Both the position numbers and the translations under genes were made by a program. Below the pieces are notes generated by a model. That model had not been told where the DNA came from. It ran no database searches and was given only the letters and a program-made list of their open reading frames with translations. Below are positions 41,743-51,373 of a stretch of 64,000 nt of DNA, piece after piece. The stretch spans positions 348,141-412,140 of the forward strand of contig NZ_JACYXK010000027.1 in the NCBI RefSeq assembly GCF_014842975.1. Direction: 5' to 3'. Source of the stretch: Rhodanobacter sp. DHB23 (GTDB lineage: Bacteria; Pseudomonadota; Gammaproteobacteria; Xanthomonadales; Rhodanobacteraceae). Every line of letters begins with the position of its first letter. Within the stretch, counting starts at the first letter, position 1.

Positions 41743-44502
41743 TCAGCGCAGTGCCAGGTCCGCCCGCCACTGCGAGTCGGCCGGGAAGGTGCGGTCGAAT
41801 ACCGGCCGCAGCGTCTTCTCCAGCCGGTCGGCCTCCCCCGTCTGGCCGGCCTTGCGCAGGTCATGCGCCCACAGCAGCCCGAAGCGCGCGGTCTGCGGAT
41901 GCCCGGCGCCGAGGTGGTCGCGCAGGATGGACCACGCCAGCTCGTCGCCCGCCAGCGCGGCGGCGAGGTCGCCCTGTTGCAGCGCCATCGTCGCGCGCAG
42001 TGCGGCGGCGCGCACGCGGGGCCAGAACTCGTGCCCCGCATCGAGCCCGTCCACCCGGGCCAGCAGGGTCGTGGCGGCGGCGCGGTCGCCGCGCAGGTAT
42101 TGCAGGCGCGCCTGCCCCACCAGCGCATAGGCGAGATCAGGATCCGAGTGATGCTGGCGGTAGCTGGCCGCCGCACTGTCCAGCCACGCGGCGGCCTCCG
42201 CGTCGGCCTTGCCCTGGTCGAGCAACAGCGTGGCCGCCACCTCGCGGGCGCGCGCAAGACCCAGGTCGTCCGCGCTGAGCAGCTTGCCGCGCACCTCGAT
42301 GACCTTGCGCATCGCCGCCAGGGCCGCCGCGCAGTGGCCCAGCGCGCTGCGCACGTTGGCCACCTGGAACAGCAGGCTGGCGTAGCGGGGCGCCTGCTCG
42401 CCGCCCAGCCTGGCCTGCGCCGCCAGGGCGAAATCGATGTGCTGCTGCGCCTCGGCATAACTGGCCTGGCCGTTGAGCATGCGGGCGAGGTCGGTCTGGT
42501 AGTACACCGAGGAGCCGCTTTCCTTGCCGTACAGGTCGTCGCTGAGCGCGAGCGCCTGCCGGTCCAGTGCGATGGCGGCGGCGAAATCGCCGCTGCCCTC
42601 CACCGCATGCGCGTAGTTGCCCAGGCGGACCAGGTGCCCGCCGGTGTGCAGCTCGCCACGGTCGCGGTCGATGGCCAGCGCCTTGCCGAAATAGCCCTTC
42701 GCCGCCGGCTGGTCGCCGGCGTGCGAGGCGATCAGGCCCAGGTTGTTGAGCGCCACCGCGATGCGCCCCTGCTCCGCCGGCAGCTTCAGCAGCATGTCGT
42801 AGGCGGTCTGGGCGGCCTGGCGTGCCTCGGGATACTGGCCGTCGCGGTCCAGCGCCACCGACAGCACGATCCACGAGTTGGCGATGTCCTCCGAACCCGC
42901 CGCGCTCAGCCGTTCGCGCAGGGCCAGCGACTGCCGCGCCGCGGCCAGCGCGTCCTTGGAGGAAAAGCCGCCGTTGGAGAGCGCGTTGGAGAGCGCCTCC
43001 AGGCTGCGCGCCGCCGCCAGCGGCTGGTTCACTTCCGCCCCCAGGTCGAGGCCGGCGGCCTCGCGCAGCAAGGGCACGGCCTTGCCCTGCAGTCCCATGT
43101 GCCGATAGGCGTTGCCCATGGCCTCGAGCAGCCGCGCACGCACCGCCGGCTCGCCGGCGAGTTCGGCATGCACGCGAGCAGTGCCGTTGTCGAGCACCTC
43201 GCGCGCCGTGAGGTCGTGGTGCAGGTTCTGGTTGACGTCGGAATCGGAGGCGGCGAACACGGAGACCAGGTAGTCGGTGACGCGCTCGGTGATCGCCACC
43301 TGCTTCCGTGCCTCGCGCTCGGCCAGCACGGTACGCCAGGTAAAGGCCCCGCCCAGCAGCAGGATCGCCGCCGTCGCCGCAAACACCGACCAGTGCCGGC
43401 GCAGCAGGCGGCCCGACACGTAAGGCCAGCTCTGGCGGCGCGCACGCACCGGCTGGTGCGCGCCGATGCGCTGCAGGTCCTCGGCCAGCGCGGCGGCGGA
43501 GGCGTAGCGCTGGGCGGGATCGAGCGCACAGGCACGCGCGACGACGGCGTCGATGTCACCGGCCAGCCGGCGGCGCCAGGGCAGTTCCGGCGCGGCATCG
43601 CGGCTCGGGCGCGGCGGTGGCGGCGCGGCCTCGTTGCCCGGGGCGTACGGCGGCGGCCGGTTCGCCACCAGTGCATACAGCAGCAGGCCCAGTGCGTAGA
43701 TGTCCGAGGACATGCTGACCGGCCCGCTGCGGATCTGCTCCGGGCTGGCATAGCGCGGCGTGAGGTACTGGTGCTCCCGGCCCGAACCGGCGCCGCTGCG
43801 GTCCAGCGCCTGAGCGATGCCGAAATCCAGCAGCTTGGGTTGCCCCTGCCCGTCGACCAGGATGTTGGCGGGTTTCAGGTCGCGATGGATCACCAGGTTG
43901 CGATGCGCATAGTCCACCGCCGCGCAGACCTTGAGGAACAGCGCGATGCGCTCGCGGAGCTGGAGCCCGTGCCGCTCGCACCAGGCGTCGATGCGCTCGC
44001 CCTCGACGTACTCCATGGTCAGGAAGGGCTGGCCGTCGGAGAGCACGCCGCCGTCGAGCAGGCGCGCGATGCCGGGGTGCTCCAGCCGCGCCAGCAGTTG
44101 CCGCTCGCGCGTGAAGCGCTCCAGCAGCGTGGGCGAGCCCATCGCGCCGGTGTTCAGCACCTTCAGCGCGACCTGCTGCACGAAGTCGGCATCGTCGCGC
44201 TCGGCAAGATAGACCACGCCCATGCCGCCCTCGCCCACGCGGCGCACCAGGCGGTAGCGACGCGGCGCGTTGGCCTGCGCATCGTGGCCGCTCAGGTCGA
44301 CCGTGTCGCCCGGCTGCAGGGGCAGCGTGGCGGTGTGGCTGCTCTCGACCGCGTCGACCATCCAGCGCACTTCGCGCGCCATCGCCTCGTCGTCGCCGCA
44401 TTCCTGCGCGATCGCGGCGGCGCGCCCGGACACGCCGAGCTCCAGCACACGCATGGCGATGTGCTTGGCGCGCAGATAGCGGTCGGTCAGCTGACCGGTC
44501 AT
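41743..44502 (-). CDS. Ser/Thr protein kinase with membrane anchor and TPR-like repeats
   Basis: This 919-residue protein has a Hanks-type kinase domain (about 80-345): glycine loop VGEGGMGVVYLAERDD, Lys in QQVALKVLN, catalytic HRDLKPANIL, DFG in LLDFGIAQ and SPEQIRSG. A helical ECF-type/DUF-like N-segment (1-75) precedes it, a membrane helix (about 372-392) follows, and a large C-terminal region with TPR-like helical repeats (about 410-919) completes the chain. The plan matches TPR-containing PknB-like kinases of Xanthomonadales. The ATG at 44502 follows GGGGAG. Targets are unknown. Confidence 0.88.
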   Translation of the reverse strand: MTGQLTDRYLRAKHIAMRVLELGVSGRAAAIAQECGDDEAMAREVRWMVDAVESSHTATLPLQPGDTVDLSGHDAQANAPRRYRLVRRVGEGGMGVVYLAERDDADFVQQVALKVLNTGAMGSPTLLERFTRERQLLARLEHPGIARLLDGGVLSDGQPFLTMEYVEGERIDAWCERHGLQLRERIALFLKVCAAVDYAHRNLVIHRDLKPANILVDGQGQPKLLDFGIAQALDRSGAGSGREHQYLTPRYASPEQIRSGPVSMSSDIYALGLLLYALVANRPPPYAPGNEAAPPPPRPSRDAAPELPWRRRLAGDIDAVVARACALDPAQRYASAAALAEDLQRIGAHQPVRARRQSWPYVSGRLLRRHWSVFAATAAILLLGGAFTWRTVLAEREARKQVAITERVTDYLVSVFAASDSDVNQNLHHDLTAREVLDNGTARVHAELAGEPAVRARLLEAMGNAYRHMGLQGKAVPLLREAAGLDLGAEVNQPLAAARSLEALSNALSNGGFSSKDALAAARQSLALRERLSAAGSEDIANSWIVLSVALDRDGQYPEARQAAQTAYDMLLKLPAEQGRIAVALNNLGLIASHAGDQPAAKGYFGKALAIDRDRGELHTGGHLVRLGNYAHAVEGSGDFAAAIALDRQALALSDDLYGKESGSSVYYQTDLARMLNGQASYAEAQQHIDFALAAQARLGGEQAPRYASLLFQVANVRSALGHCAAALAAMRKVIEVRGKLLSADDLGLARAREVAATLLLDQGKADAEAAAWLDSAAASYRQHHSDPDLAYALVGQARLQYLRGDRAAATTLLARVDGLDAGHEFWPRVRAAALRATMALQQGDLAAALAGDELAWSILRDHLGAGHPQTARFGLLWAHDLRKAGQTGEADRLEKTLRPVFDRTFPADSQWRADLALR

Positions 44503-44513
44503 GGGCTCCCCTG

Positions 44514-44570
44514 CATGTACGGCGTGATGTGCAGCCATGCAGGCGATCCCGCATGGCGCATCCGTACATC
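44514..44570. repeat. Short inverted repeat between kinase and D,D-carboxypeptidase genes
   Basis: ATGTACGG near 44514-44521 and its complement CCGTACAT near 44563-44570 flank a 41-base spacer that itself contains CATGCAGG-like repeats. A regulatory site for the kinase gene is possible but unproven. Confidence 0.3.
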
Positions 44571-44663
44571 GAAGGATAAGCGATCAGGCCGGCACCAGGC
44601 CGATACCCTGCGCCACTGCCACTACGGCCCCGCTGCGGGGCGGCCGGAGATCGCGGGAGGCCC

Positions 44664-45824
44664 TCAGCCGTCCGTGTCGTTGCGCGAAGCAACCACCACG
44701 GCGGGCTTCTGCCCGGCCCGCGGACGGTGCGCCGCCAGGCGCGGCGCGGCATGGCGCGTGCGGCGATGCGTGGCGGCGCTGCGACAGGCGGCACTGCTGC
44801 TGCGCGAGCAGCCGCGGCTGGCCACGGCCGCCGGCTTGCCGCCGCGCACCGAGCGGCCCGCAGCCGGGCGGCGCTGCGCCGCCGGCACGGTATCCGCCTC
44901 GGCGGTCTGGATCGGCGAGATCGCCTCGAGCAGGCGCGCCGCGCGGCTGCCGGCGCGTACGCCACCGGCTTCGGCCACCAGGATCGGCGGGGTCTGCTGG
45001 CCGGCGAAGCCGTCGTCCAGCAGGCGTGCCATCAGGCGGTCGCGGCCGCCTGCGGTGCGGCTGCCCAGCACCACGGCGAACAGGCGATGGCCGTCGCGCA
45101 CGGCGGTGGAGGCGAGGTTGAAGCCCGAGGCGTCGGTGAAGCCGGTCTTCAGGCCGTCCATGCCCGGGTAGCGGTACATCAGATTGTTGTGGCCGCGCAC
45201 GATGTGGCCGTGGAACACGAATTCCTGCGTGGCGAAGAAGTGCGCGTACTGCGGGAAGTCGCGGTACAACGCCATCGCCAGTTTCACCAGGTCGTGCGCG
45301 GTGGAGGTGTTGTCGGGATCGGGCAGGCCGGAGGCGTTGGCGAAGTGCGTGTCGGTCATGCCGAGCAGCGCGGCCTGCGCATTCATCATGTCGGCGAAGT
45401 GCTCCTCGCTGCCGCCGATGCCCTCGGCCATCACGCTGGCGGCGTCGTTGGCCGACTTGGTGATCATGCCCAGGATGCAATCCTGCACCGCGACGGTCTG
45501 CCCGGCGCGCAGGCCCAGCTTGGTGGGTGCGCGGCTCGCCGCCCAGGCCGACACCGGCATCGTCTGGTCGAGGCTCAGCTTGCCGCCCTTCAACTCCTGG
45601 AAGGTGATGTAGAGCGTCATCATCTTGGTCAGCGAGGCGGGGTAGTCGCGCTGGTCGGCGTTGACCTGCTGCACGATCTGGCCGGTTTCGCCGTCGACCA
45701 CGATGGCCGCGTAGCCGGCATGCGCCGCGCACGCGAAACTGCCGAGGCCGCACAGCAGCACCAGCATCAGCATCGCGCGCAGACGACCCAGCGTCCGCCC
45801 CAGCCCCGTCGATTCGATGGCCAC
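44664..45824 (-). CDS. D-alanyl-D-alanine carboxypeptidase (DacC/PBP5-like)
   Basis: This 386-residue periplasmic enzyme removes the terminal D-Ala of peptidoglycan stem peptides. The serine-peptidase S11 motifs are in order: SxxK as PASLTKMM (Ser64, Lys67), SxN as TKSANDAAS (about residues 118-125) and KTG as DGLKTGFTD. It has a signal peptide ending at AHAG (about 36). The C-terminal 70 residues are an Arg/Ser/Ala-rich tail in place of the usual PBP5 beta domain and amphipathic anchor, which is unusual. I chose GTG 45824 because it follows GAGGA; ATG 45854 is also possible. Confidence 0.85.
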   Translation of the reverse strand: MAIESTGLGRTLGRLRAMLMLVLLCGLGSFACAAHAGYAAIVVDGETGQIVQQVNADQRDYPASLTKMMTLYITFQELKGGKLSLDQTMPVSAWAASRAPTKLGLRAGQTVAVQDCILGMITKSANDAASVMAEGIGGSEEHFADMMNAQAALLGMTDTHFANASGLPDPDNTSTAHDLVKLAMALYRDFPQYAHFFATQEFVFHGHIVRGHNNLMYRYPGMDGLKTGFTDASGFNLASTAVRDGHRLFAVVLGSRTAGGRDRLMARLLDDGFAGQQTPPILVAEAGGVRAGSRAARLLEAISPIQTAEADTVPAAQRRPAAGRSVRGGKPAAVASRGCSRSSSAACRSAATHRRTRHAAPRLAAHRPRAGQKPAVVVASRNDTDG

Positions 45825-46003
45825 CCGACTTCCTCGCAAACAGACTGCAACCAAATGGAAACCCCGCGTGGCCGCGACCTTAACCCAAGGTGGCGAAAAT
45901 TTCTACAGGCAAGACTTGAAATAATTTCGTTAAATCCATGTTCCGCAACGGATTGTTCAAGCCATTCGCCAGCGCATGCAATGGCTTCGGCATGACCGCC
46001 CGC

Positions 46004-46018
46004 TAGAATGGGCGGATG
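46004..46018 (+). promoter_or_regulatory. -10 box giving a leaderless uup transcript
   Basis: TAGAAT (46004-46009) is followed by exactly six bases (GGGCGG) and ATG 46016. This matches the TANNNT-N6-ATG layout, as seen at dusB and the FAD oxidase. Confidence 0.5.
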
Positions 46019-47878
46019 TCCCTGATCCAACTCCATCACGTCGATTTCAGCATCGGCGGCCCCCTCCTGCTCGAACACGTCGACCTGTCGATAGCCCGCA
46101 ACGAGCGCGTGTGCATCGTCGGTCGCAACGGCGAAGGCAAATCCACCCTGATGAAGCTGATCGCCGGCGAACTCAAGCCCGACGACGGCGAGGTGCGCGT
46201 GCAGAACGGCATCGTCATCGCGCGCATGGCGCAGGAGGTGCCGCACGGCACCGCCGGCACCGTGTTCGACGTGGTCGCCGACGGACTGGGCGATCTCGGC
46301 CACCTGCTCGCCCGCTATCACCACCTGCTGCACGAAGGCGACTTCGATGCGCTGGGCGACGTACAACACCAGATCGAAGCGCAGCACGGCTGGGATCTCG
46401 ACCGCCGCGTCACCGAGGTGCTGACCCGCCTGGAACTGCCCGCCGACACCGACTTCGCCGCGCTCTCCGGCGGCATGAAGCGCCGCGTGCTGCTGGCGCA
46501 GGCGCTGGTGCGCAAGCCCGACGTGCTGCTGCTGGACGAGCCCACCAACCATCTCGACATCGAGGCGATCGGCTGGCTGGAAGGCTTCCTGAAATCCTTC
46601 GACGGCAGCCTGCTGTTCATCACCCACGACCGCAGCTTCCTGCAGGCATTGGCCACGCGCATCGTGGAGATCGACCGCGGCCAGCTCACCGACTGGCCGG
46701 GCGACTACGACAACTACCTGCGCCGCCGCGAGGAACGCCTGCACGCCGAAGCGCAGGCCAACGCGTTGTTCGACAAGAAGCTGGCGCAGGAAGAAGTGTG
46801 GATCCGCCAAGGCATCAAGGCCCGCCGCACGCGCAACGAAGGCCGCGTGCGCGCATTGAAGGCGCTGCGCGTGGAGCGCGCGGAACGCCGCGAACTGGGC
46901 GGCAACGTGAAGATGACCGCGGCCAATGCGCAGGCCTCGGGCAAGAAGGTGATCGACCTCGAACACGTGCACCAGAGTTACGGTGGCCGCGTGCTGATCG
47001 ACGACCTCACCACCACGATCATGCGCGGCGACCGCGTGGGCATCGTCGGCCCCAACGGCGCGGGCAAGAGCACCCTGCTGAAGATCATGCTGGGCGAACT
47101 CCAGCCCGAGCGCGGCAGCGCCACGCTGGGCACCGGCATCCAGGTCGCCTACTTCGACCAGCACCGCCTGCAGCTGGACGACACGCAGAACGCGCTGGAC
47201 AACGTGGCCGAAGGCCGCGAATACATCGAGCTGGACGGCCAGCGCAAGCACATCATCGGCTACCTGCAGGACTTCCTGTTCTCGCCCGAACGCGCGCGCG
47301 CGCCGATCACGCGGCTGTCCGGCGGCGAACGCAACCGCCTGCTGCTGGCCAAGCTGTTCGCGCAGCCGTCGAACCTGCTGGTGATGGACGAACCCACCAA
47401 CGACCTCGACGTGGAGACACTGGAACTGCTGGAGGAACTGCTCGCCGGCTACCAGGGCACCCTGCTGCTGGTCTCGCACGACCGCGCCTTCCTCGACAAC
47501 GTGGTGTCCAGCACGCTGGTGCTGGAGGGCGACGGCAAGGTCGGCGAATACGTGGGCGGCTACAGCGACTGGCTGCGGCAGCGGCCCGCGGCAACGGCAC
47601 CCGCCGTCGCGGTTGCCGCGAAAAGCCCGGCACCTGCACCGACGCCCGTGCAGGAAGCGAAGCGCAAGCTGAGCTACAAGGAACAGCGCGAACTGGAACA
47701 GCTGCCCACGCGCATCGAGCAGCTCGAAGCCGACATCGGCGCACGCGGCGAGGCGATGAACGATCCGGCGTTCTTCCAGCAGGACAGCGCCGCCATCGTC
47801 AAGGCGAACGAGGCGCTGGCGAAGCTGCAGCTGGAACTGGAAAGCGCCTACGCGCGCTGGGCGGAACTGGACGGCTGA
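46016..47878 (+). CDS. uup: ABC-F ATPase Uup
   Basis: This 620-residue cytosolic protein has two ATPase domains: Walker A VGRNGEGKSTLM (first) and VGPNGAGKSTLL (second), ABC signatures ALSGGMKRRVL and LSGGERNRLLL, and Walker B LLLDEPTNHLDIEAI and LVMDEPTNDLDVETL. The linker between the domains and the C-terminal coiled coil (about 545-618; KLSYKEQRELEQLPTRIEQLEADI) match Uup. Uup is a translation-associated, ribosome-interacting ABC-F protein. There are no membrane segments. Confidence 0.94.
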   Translation: MSLIQLHHVDFSIGGPLLLEHVDLSIARNERVCIVGRNGEGKSTLMKLIAGELKPDDGEVRVQNGIVIARMAQEVPHGTAGTVFDVVADGLGDLGHLLARYHHLLHEGDFDALGDVQHQIEAQHGWDLDRRVTEVLTRLELPADTDFAALSGGMKRRVLLAQALVRKPDVLLLDEPTNHLDIEAIGWLEGFLKSFDGSLLFITHDRSFLQALATRIVEIDRGQLTDWPGDYDNYLRRREERLHAEAQANALFDKKLAQEEVWIRQGIKARRTRNEGRVRALKALRVERAERRELGGNVKMTAANAQASGKKVIDLEHVHQSYGGRVLIDDLTTTIMRGDRVGIVGPNGAGKSTLLKIMLGELQPERGSATLGTGIQVAYFDQHRLQLDDTQNALDNVAEGREYIELDGQRKHIIGYLQDFLFSPERARAPITRLSGGERNRLLLAKLFAQPSNLLVMDEPTNDLDVETLELLEELLAGYQGTLLLVSHDRAFLDNVVSSTLVLEGDGKVGEYVGGYSDWLRQRPAATAPAVAVAAKSPAPAPTPVQEAKRKLSYKEQRELEQLPTRIEQLEADIGARGEAMNDPAFFQQDSAAIVKANEALAKLQLELESAYARWAELDG

Positions 47879-48101
47879 GGAACACCCGCCGTCCACGTTC
47901 CTGCATCCGCCCCGGTTCTTGCCGCGTGCCGCCCTCGCACGGCACGGACACCCCGGAAACACCTGCGCACGGAAGCCGCATGGCGATCATGGCAAGGCAG
48001 CGCGGGCTGCGTGGCAGCTTTGAACAGGCTGCAGCCCCGCGTCGGCCTTGTTGCCAGCCGACGCGCCGCATCCGGTTTCCTGTCCGCCCGGGAACCGGGA
48101 G

Positions 48102-49601
48102 CTAGCGCAGTCCCGGCACCCCGTCGCGCCGCCTGGGGATGCGCAGCGGATTGGCGTCCTTCAGTTCGTCGGGCAGCAGCGCGTCGGGCCAGTCCTGGAA
48201 GCTGACCGGCACCAGCCAGCGGCGGATCGCGGTGGCGCCCACCGAGGTGTGCAGGGGATTCGTCGTCGCCGGCCACGGGCCGCCATGCTGCATGCCCCAG
48301 GCGACCGCCACGCCCGTGGGCCAGGCGTTGTAGACCACGCGCCCGGCTATGCCGCGCAACGCATCGACGGCGCGCAGCGCGTGTGGCGCATCGGCAGCCG
48401 TGGCATGCACGCTCGCGGTCAGCGTGCCGGGCAAACGGTCGAGCAAGGCGAGCACGCCATCCACGTCGCGATAGGCAACGACCAGCGCGGCCGGGCCGAA
48501 GCATTCGTCGACATGGCGTTCCATGTCGGCCGCGAAGCTTTCGAGGTCGACGCGGAACAACTGCGGCATGGCGCCGAACGCGGCGTCGGAATCCGCGCCG
48601 GACGCCACGCGCTCCGCGACGGCAGCCAGGGCCTGCGTGCCGTTCCGGTAACTCTCCTGCATGCGCTGCGTCAGCAGCGCGCCGCCGCCGGACTGGCGCA
48701 CGGCGGCGGCCAATTCGTCGACCAGGGCGACGGGCACGAACAGCAGCCCGGGATTGGTGCAGAACTGGCCGACGCCCAGCGTCAGCGACGCGGCAAACCC
48801 GCGGGCGATCTCCTGCGCGCGCTCGGCCGCGGCATGCGGCAGGACCAGCACCGGATTGATGCTGCCGAGTTCGCCGTAGAACGGGATCGGCGCGGGCCGC
48901 GCGTTCGCCAGATCGAACAGGGCGCGGCCGCCGCGCGTCGAGCCGGTGAAGCCGGCGGCCTTGACCGCGGGATGGCCCACCAGTCGCGCACCGGCGGCGA
49001 CGCCGTGGACGATGTCGAACACCCCGGCGGGCGCACCGGCATCGGCCAGCGCCTGCGCGACGACCGCTGCCGTGGCGCGCGCGGTCTGCGGGTGCGCCTC
49101 GTGCGCCTTGACGATCACGCTGCAGCCTGCGGCGAGCGCCGATGCGGTGTCGCCGCCGGCGACGGAGAAGGCAAAGGGGAAATTGCTCGCCGCGAACACC
49201 GCCACCGGCCCGATCGGCTGCAGCATGCGGCGCAGTTCCGGACAGGGTGGAACGCTGGCCGGGTTGGCAGCATCCAGCGTCGCTTCGACGTAGCTGCCTT
49301 CGCGCAGCACGTCCGCGAACAGGCGCAGCTGGTTCGTGGTGCGCTTGATCTCGCCGCTCAACCGCGGCAGGCCCAGCGCCGTTTCGCGATCGCCGAGCGC
49401 GGCGAGTTCGACGGCGTTGGCGTCGATCGCCGCGGCGATGCTTTCCAGCGCCGCGGCGCGCACCGCCGCCGGCGTTCGCGCCCACAGCCGGGAAGCGCCG
49501 GCGGCGCGCGCGCAGATGGCGTCGACCTCGGCCGCGCCGGTTTCCGCAACCGGCGCACCCACCGCTGCGCCCGTGCGCGGATCGAAACCCTGGATGCTCA
49601 T
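48102..49601 (-). CDS. Alpha-ketoglutarate semialdehyde (2,5-dioxovalerate) dehydrogenase
   Basis: This 499-residue aldehyde dehydrogenase is of the type acting last in hexarate catabolism. Its motifs are ASNFPFAFSVAGGDTASALAAG (NAD-binding edge), GFTGSTRGGRALFD, ELGSINPVLVLPH (catalytic Glu region) and VGQFCTNPGLLFVP (catalytic Cys). It oxidises the semialdehyde produced by KdgD to 2-oxoglutarate. The stop-to-start overlap of four bases with udh shows a udh-KGSADH operon. ATG 49601 follows GAAGGAGA. Confidence 0.9.
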   Translation of the reverse strand: MSIQGFDPRTGAAVGAPVAETGAAEVDAICARAAGASRLWARTPAAVRAAALESIAAAIDANAVELAALGDRETALGLPRLSGEIKRTTNQLRLFADVLREGSYVEATLDAANPASVPPCPELRRMLQPIGPVAVFAASNFPFAFSVAGGDTASALAAGCSVIVKAHEAHPQTARATAAVVAQALADAGAPAGVFDIVHGVAAGARLVGHPAVKAAGFTGSTRGGRALFDLANARPAPIPFYGELGSINPVLVLPHAAAERAQEIARGFAASLTLGVGQFCTNPGLLFVPVALVDELAAAVRQSGGGALLTQRMQESYRNGTQALAAVAERVASGADSDAAFGAMPQLFRVDLESFAADMERHVDECFGPAALVVAYRDVDGVLALLDRLPGTLTASVHATAADAPHALRAVDALRGIAGRVVYNAWPTGVAVAWGMQHGGPWPATTNPLHTSVGATAIRRWLVPVSFQDWPDALLPDELKDANPLRIPRRRDGVPGLR

Positions 49602-50422
49602 GTGTTGTTCTCCTTCTCTGCGGTATTCCAGCCCGGTCCGCACCATGCCCCGCCGAGGTAGCGCAGCATGAAGCCATCCGGCTCGACCTCGCCCTGTGCG
49701 GCGATCAGTTCGGCGGCGTAGCGCTCGGCATCGTCCTGCGGCGCGTAGCCAAGCTCGCGGGCGCTGGCCAGCGACACCCATTGGCGCGTGTTGTTCGATG
49801 CGCCCCAGACCACCCGGAACCCCGGCGCGGGCGCGGCGATGCAGGCTTCGACCAGGCGCGCGGCGTCGTCCGGCGACAACCAGGTACGCAGCATGCGCAC
49901 GTCCCTGGGCCGCTCGAAGCAGGAGCCGATGCGGATGGCGATGACATCCATGCCGTAGCGGTCGGCATAGAGGCTGCCCAGGGCTTCGAGCGCGACCTTG
50001 CTGACGCCGTAGTTCGTGTCGGGGCGCGGGAACGCCGCCGCGTCGATCTCGCCGTCCTGTATGCCGACGTAGCCGATCGCATGGTTCGAGCTGGCCAGGA
50101 TCGCGCGCTTGACGCCGCAGCGCCGCGCCGCCTCCAGCGTCACGTACGAGCCGTTGATGTTGACTTCGAGTACCTTCGCCCAGCCGTGCTCGATGCTGAG
50201 CGCGCCCAGGTGCAGCAGCACGTCGACGTCGGCGCAGGCCGCCTCCATCGCCACGGGATCGGTGATCGACGCCTGGACGATCTCGGCGCCGTCGTCGCCG
50301 CGCGGGATCTCCGCGACGTCGAGCAGGCGCAGCACGCGGCCCGCGCGCGCCAGGCGCGGGCGCAGCAGCCGGCCCATGCCTCCGGCGGCCCCGGTGACCA
50401 GGATGCGTTGCGGCCGGGTCAT
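49598..50422 (-). CDS. udh: Uronate dehydrogenase
   Basis: This 274-residue short-chain dehydrogenase of the uronate dehydrogenase (galacturonate/glucuronate to aldarolactone) type has NAD site TGAAGGMGRLLRPRL, the catalytic pair Tyr138 and Lys142 in TNYGVSKVALEALG, Ser111/Ser112 in ASSNHAIG and a conserved GSCFERP. Oxidation of uronic acids by NAD+ starts the oxidative pathway. Upstream, iclR-type regulator and udh are separated by 95 bases. The ATG at 50422 is the first codon of the Rossmann-fold family-like sequence. Confidence 0.92.
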   Translation of the reverse strand: MTRPQRILVTGAAGGMGRLLRPRLARAGRVLRLLDVAEIPRGDDGAEIVQASITDPVAMEAACADVDVLLHLGALSIEHGWAKVLEVNINGSYVTLEAARRCGVKRAILASSNHAIGYVGIQDGEIDAAAFPRPDTNYGVSKVALEALGSLYADRYGMDVIAIRIGSCFERPRDVRMLRTWLSPDDAARLVEACIAAPAPGFRVVWGASNNTRQWVSLASARELGYAPQDDAERYAAELIAAQGEVEPDGFMLRYLGGAWCGPGWNTAEKENNT

Positions 50423-50517
50423 GGCCGGGCTCCCGGCAGGATCGACCGCTGCGTCGGCCTGGCAGGATGGAGATGACGGTGCTTCATGGCTGATCCCTTG
50501 TTCAAGGTGGCGCGGCC

Positions 50518-51306
50518 TCAGATGCCGCCGCGCAGGCTGTCGGTAATCGTGCGGGCGGCGGCGAACAATCCGTTGATCACGTCCTTCTCGTGCTTCTTGT
50601 CGAGGCGCGCCAGCGGCACGGAACAACTGATCGCATCGAGCGCCGGCGTGCTGTAGGGCAAGGCGACGGCGAAGCAGCACAGCCCGGGCGTGTTCTCCTC
50701 GCGCTCGAAGGCGTAGCCGAGCGTGCGGAACCCGTCGAGCTGCTTGTGCAGGGCGCGCCGGTTGCGCACGGTGTTCGCGGTCAGGGCCGCGAGCTTGTCC
50801 GGCAGCAAGGCATCCACCTCCCCGTTCGGGCGCGCCGCCAGCAAGGCCTTGCCCAGAGAGGTCGCGTAGGCGGGCACGCGCCGGCCCACGCGCGAGATCA
50901 CGCGCAGGTGATGCTGCGATTCGCGGCTGGCCAGATAGACCACGTCGCCGCCGTCGAGCCGGGCAAGGTGCACCGTCTCGTCGATCTGCCCGCACAGCTC
51001 GCTGATCACGCGCGCCGCGGCCTGAACGACCCGGTCGTGGTCGAGGTAGGACGTGCCCACGAGCAGGGCGCGCACGCCGATGCCGTACGTGCCCAGCCGC
51101 GCATCGCAGGACAGCCAGCCGCGCGCGACCAGCGTCTGCAGCAGCATGTACAGGCTCGACTTGGGCATGTCGAGCTGCTGCTGCAGTTCGGTCAGGGTGA
51201 GCGCATGCCCGCTCGCCGCGAGCACCTCGAGCAGCAGCACGGTGCGGTCCGCGGATTTGACGGCGGCGGGTGCGGCAGGTCCTGCATCGCGCTTCTTGTT
51301 GTCCAC
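50518..51306 (-). CDS. IclR family transcriptional regulator of the uronate/glucarate genes
   Basis: This 262-residue regulator has an N-terminal winged HTH (about 18-80; TVLLLEVLAASGHALTLTELQQQLDMPKSSLYMLLQTL) and a C-terminal IclR ligand-binding domain (about 90-255; LGTYGIGVRALLVG, LDGGDVVYLASRESQ, SLGKALLAARPNGEVD, FREEENTPGLCCFAVALP). It is divergent from kdgD across a 97-base gap with a palindrome, so it probably controls both directions, sensing a pathway intermediate. The ligand is unknown. Confidence 0.9.
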   Translation of the reverse strand: MDNKKRDAGPAAPAAVKSADRTVLLLEVLAASGHALTLTELQQQLDMPKSSLYMLLQTLVARGWLSCDARLGTYGIGVRALLVGTSYLDHDRVVQAAARVISELCGQIDETVHLARLDGGDVVYLASRESQHHLRVISRVGRRVPAYATSLGKALLAARPNGEVDALLPDKLAALTANTVRNRRALHKQLDGFRTLGYAFEREENTPGLCCFAVALPYSTPALDAISCSVPLARLDKKHEKDVINGLFAAARTITDSLRGGI

Positions 51307-51341
51307 GATCGAGACTCCCTAGGCCTTCAACGGGGAGCGGC

Positions 51342-51370
51342 TTGACAGCCCGCCCGGCGATTTTTACATT
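51342..51370 (+). promoter_or_regulatory. Sigma-70-like promoter for kdgD-gudD operon
   Basis: TTGACA at 51342-51347 and TACATT at 51365-51370 are spaced by 17 bases, an excellent match to the housekeeping consensus. Transcription would begin near 51377, about 27 bases before the kdgD ATG. Confidence 0.75.
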
Positions 51371-51373
51371 CAA

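Noticed and set aside
41863..45171. Open frame of 1,100 codons antisense to the kinase and carboxypeptidase
   Set aside because: It is a shadow of two well-supported genes and shows no domain.
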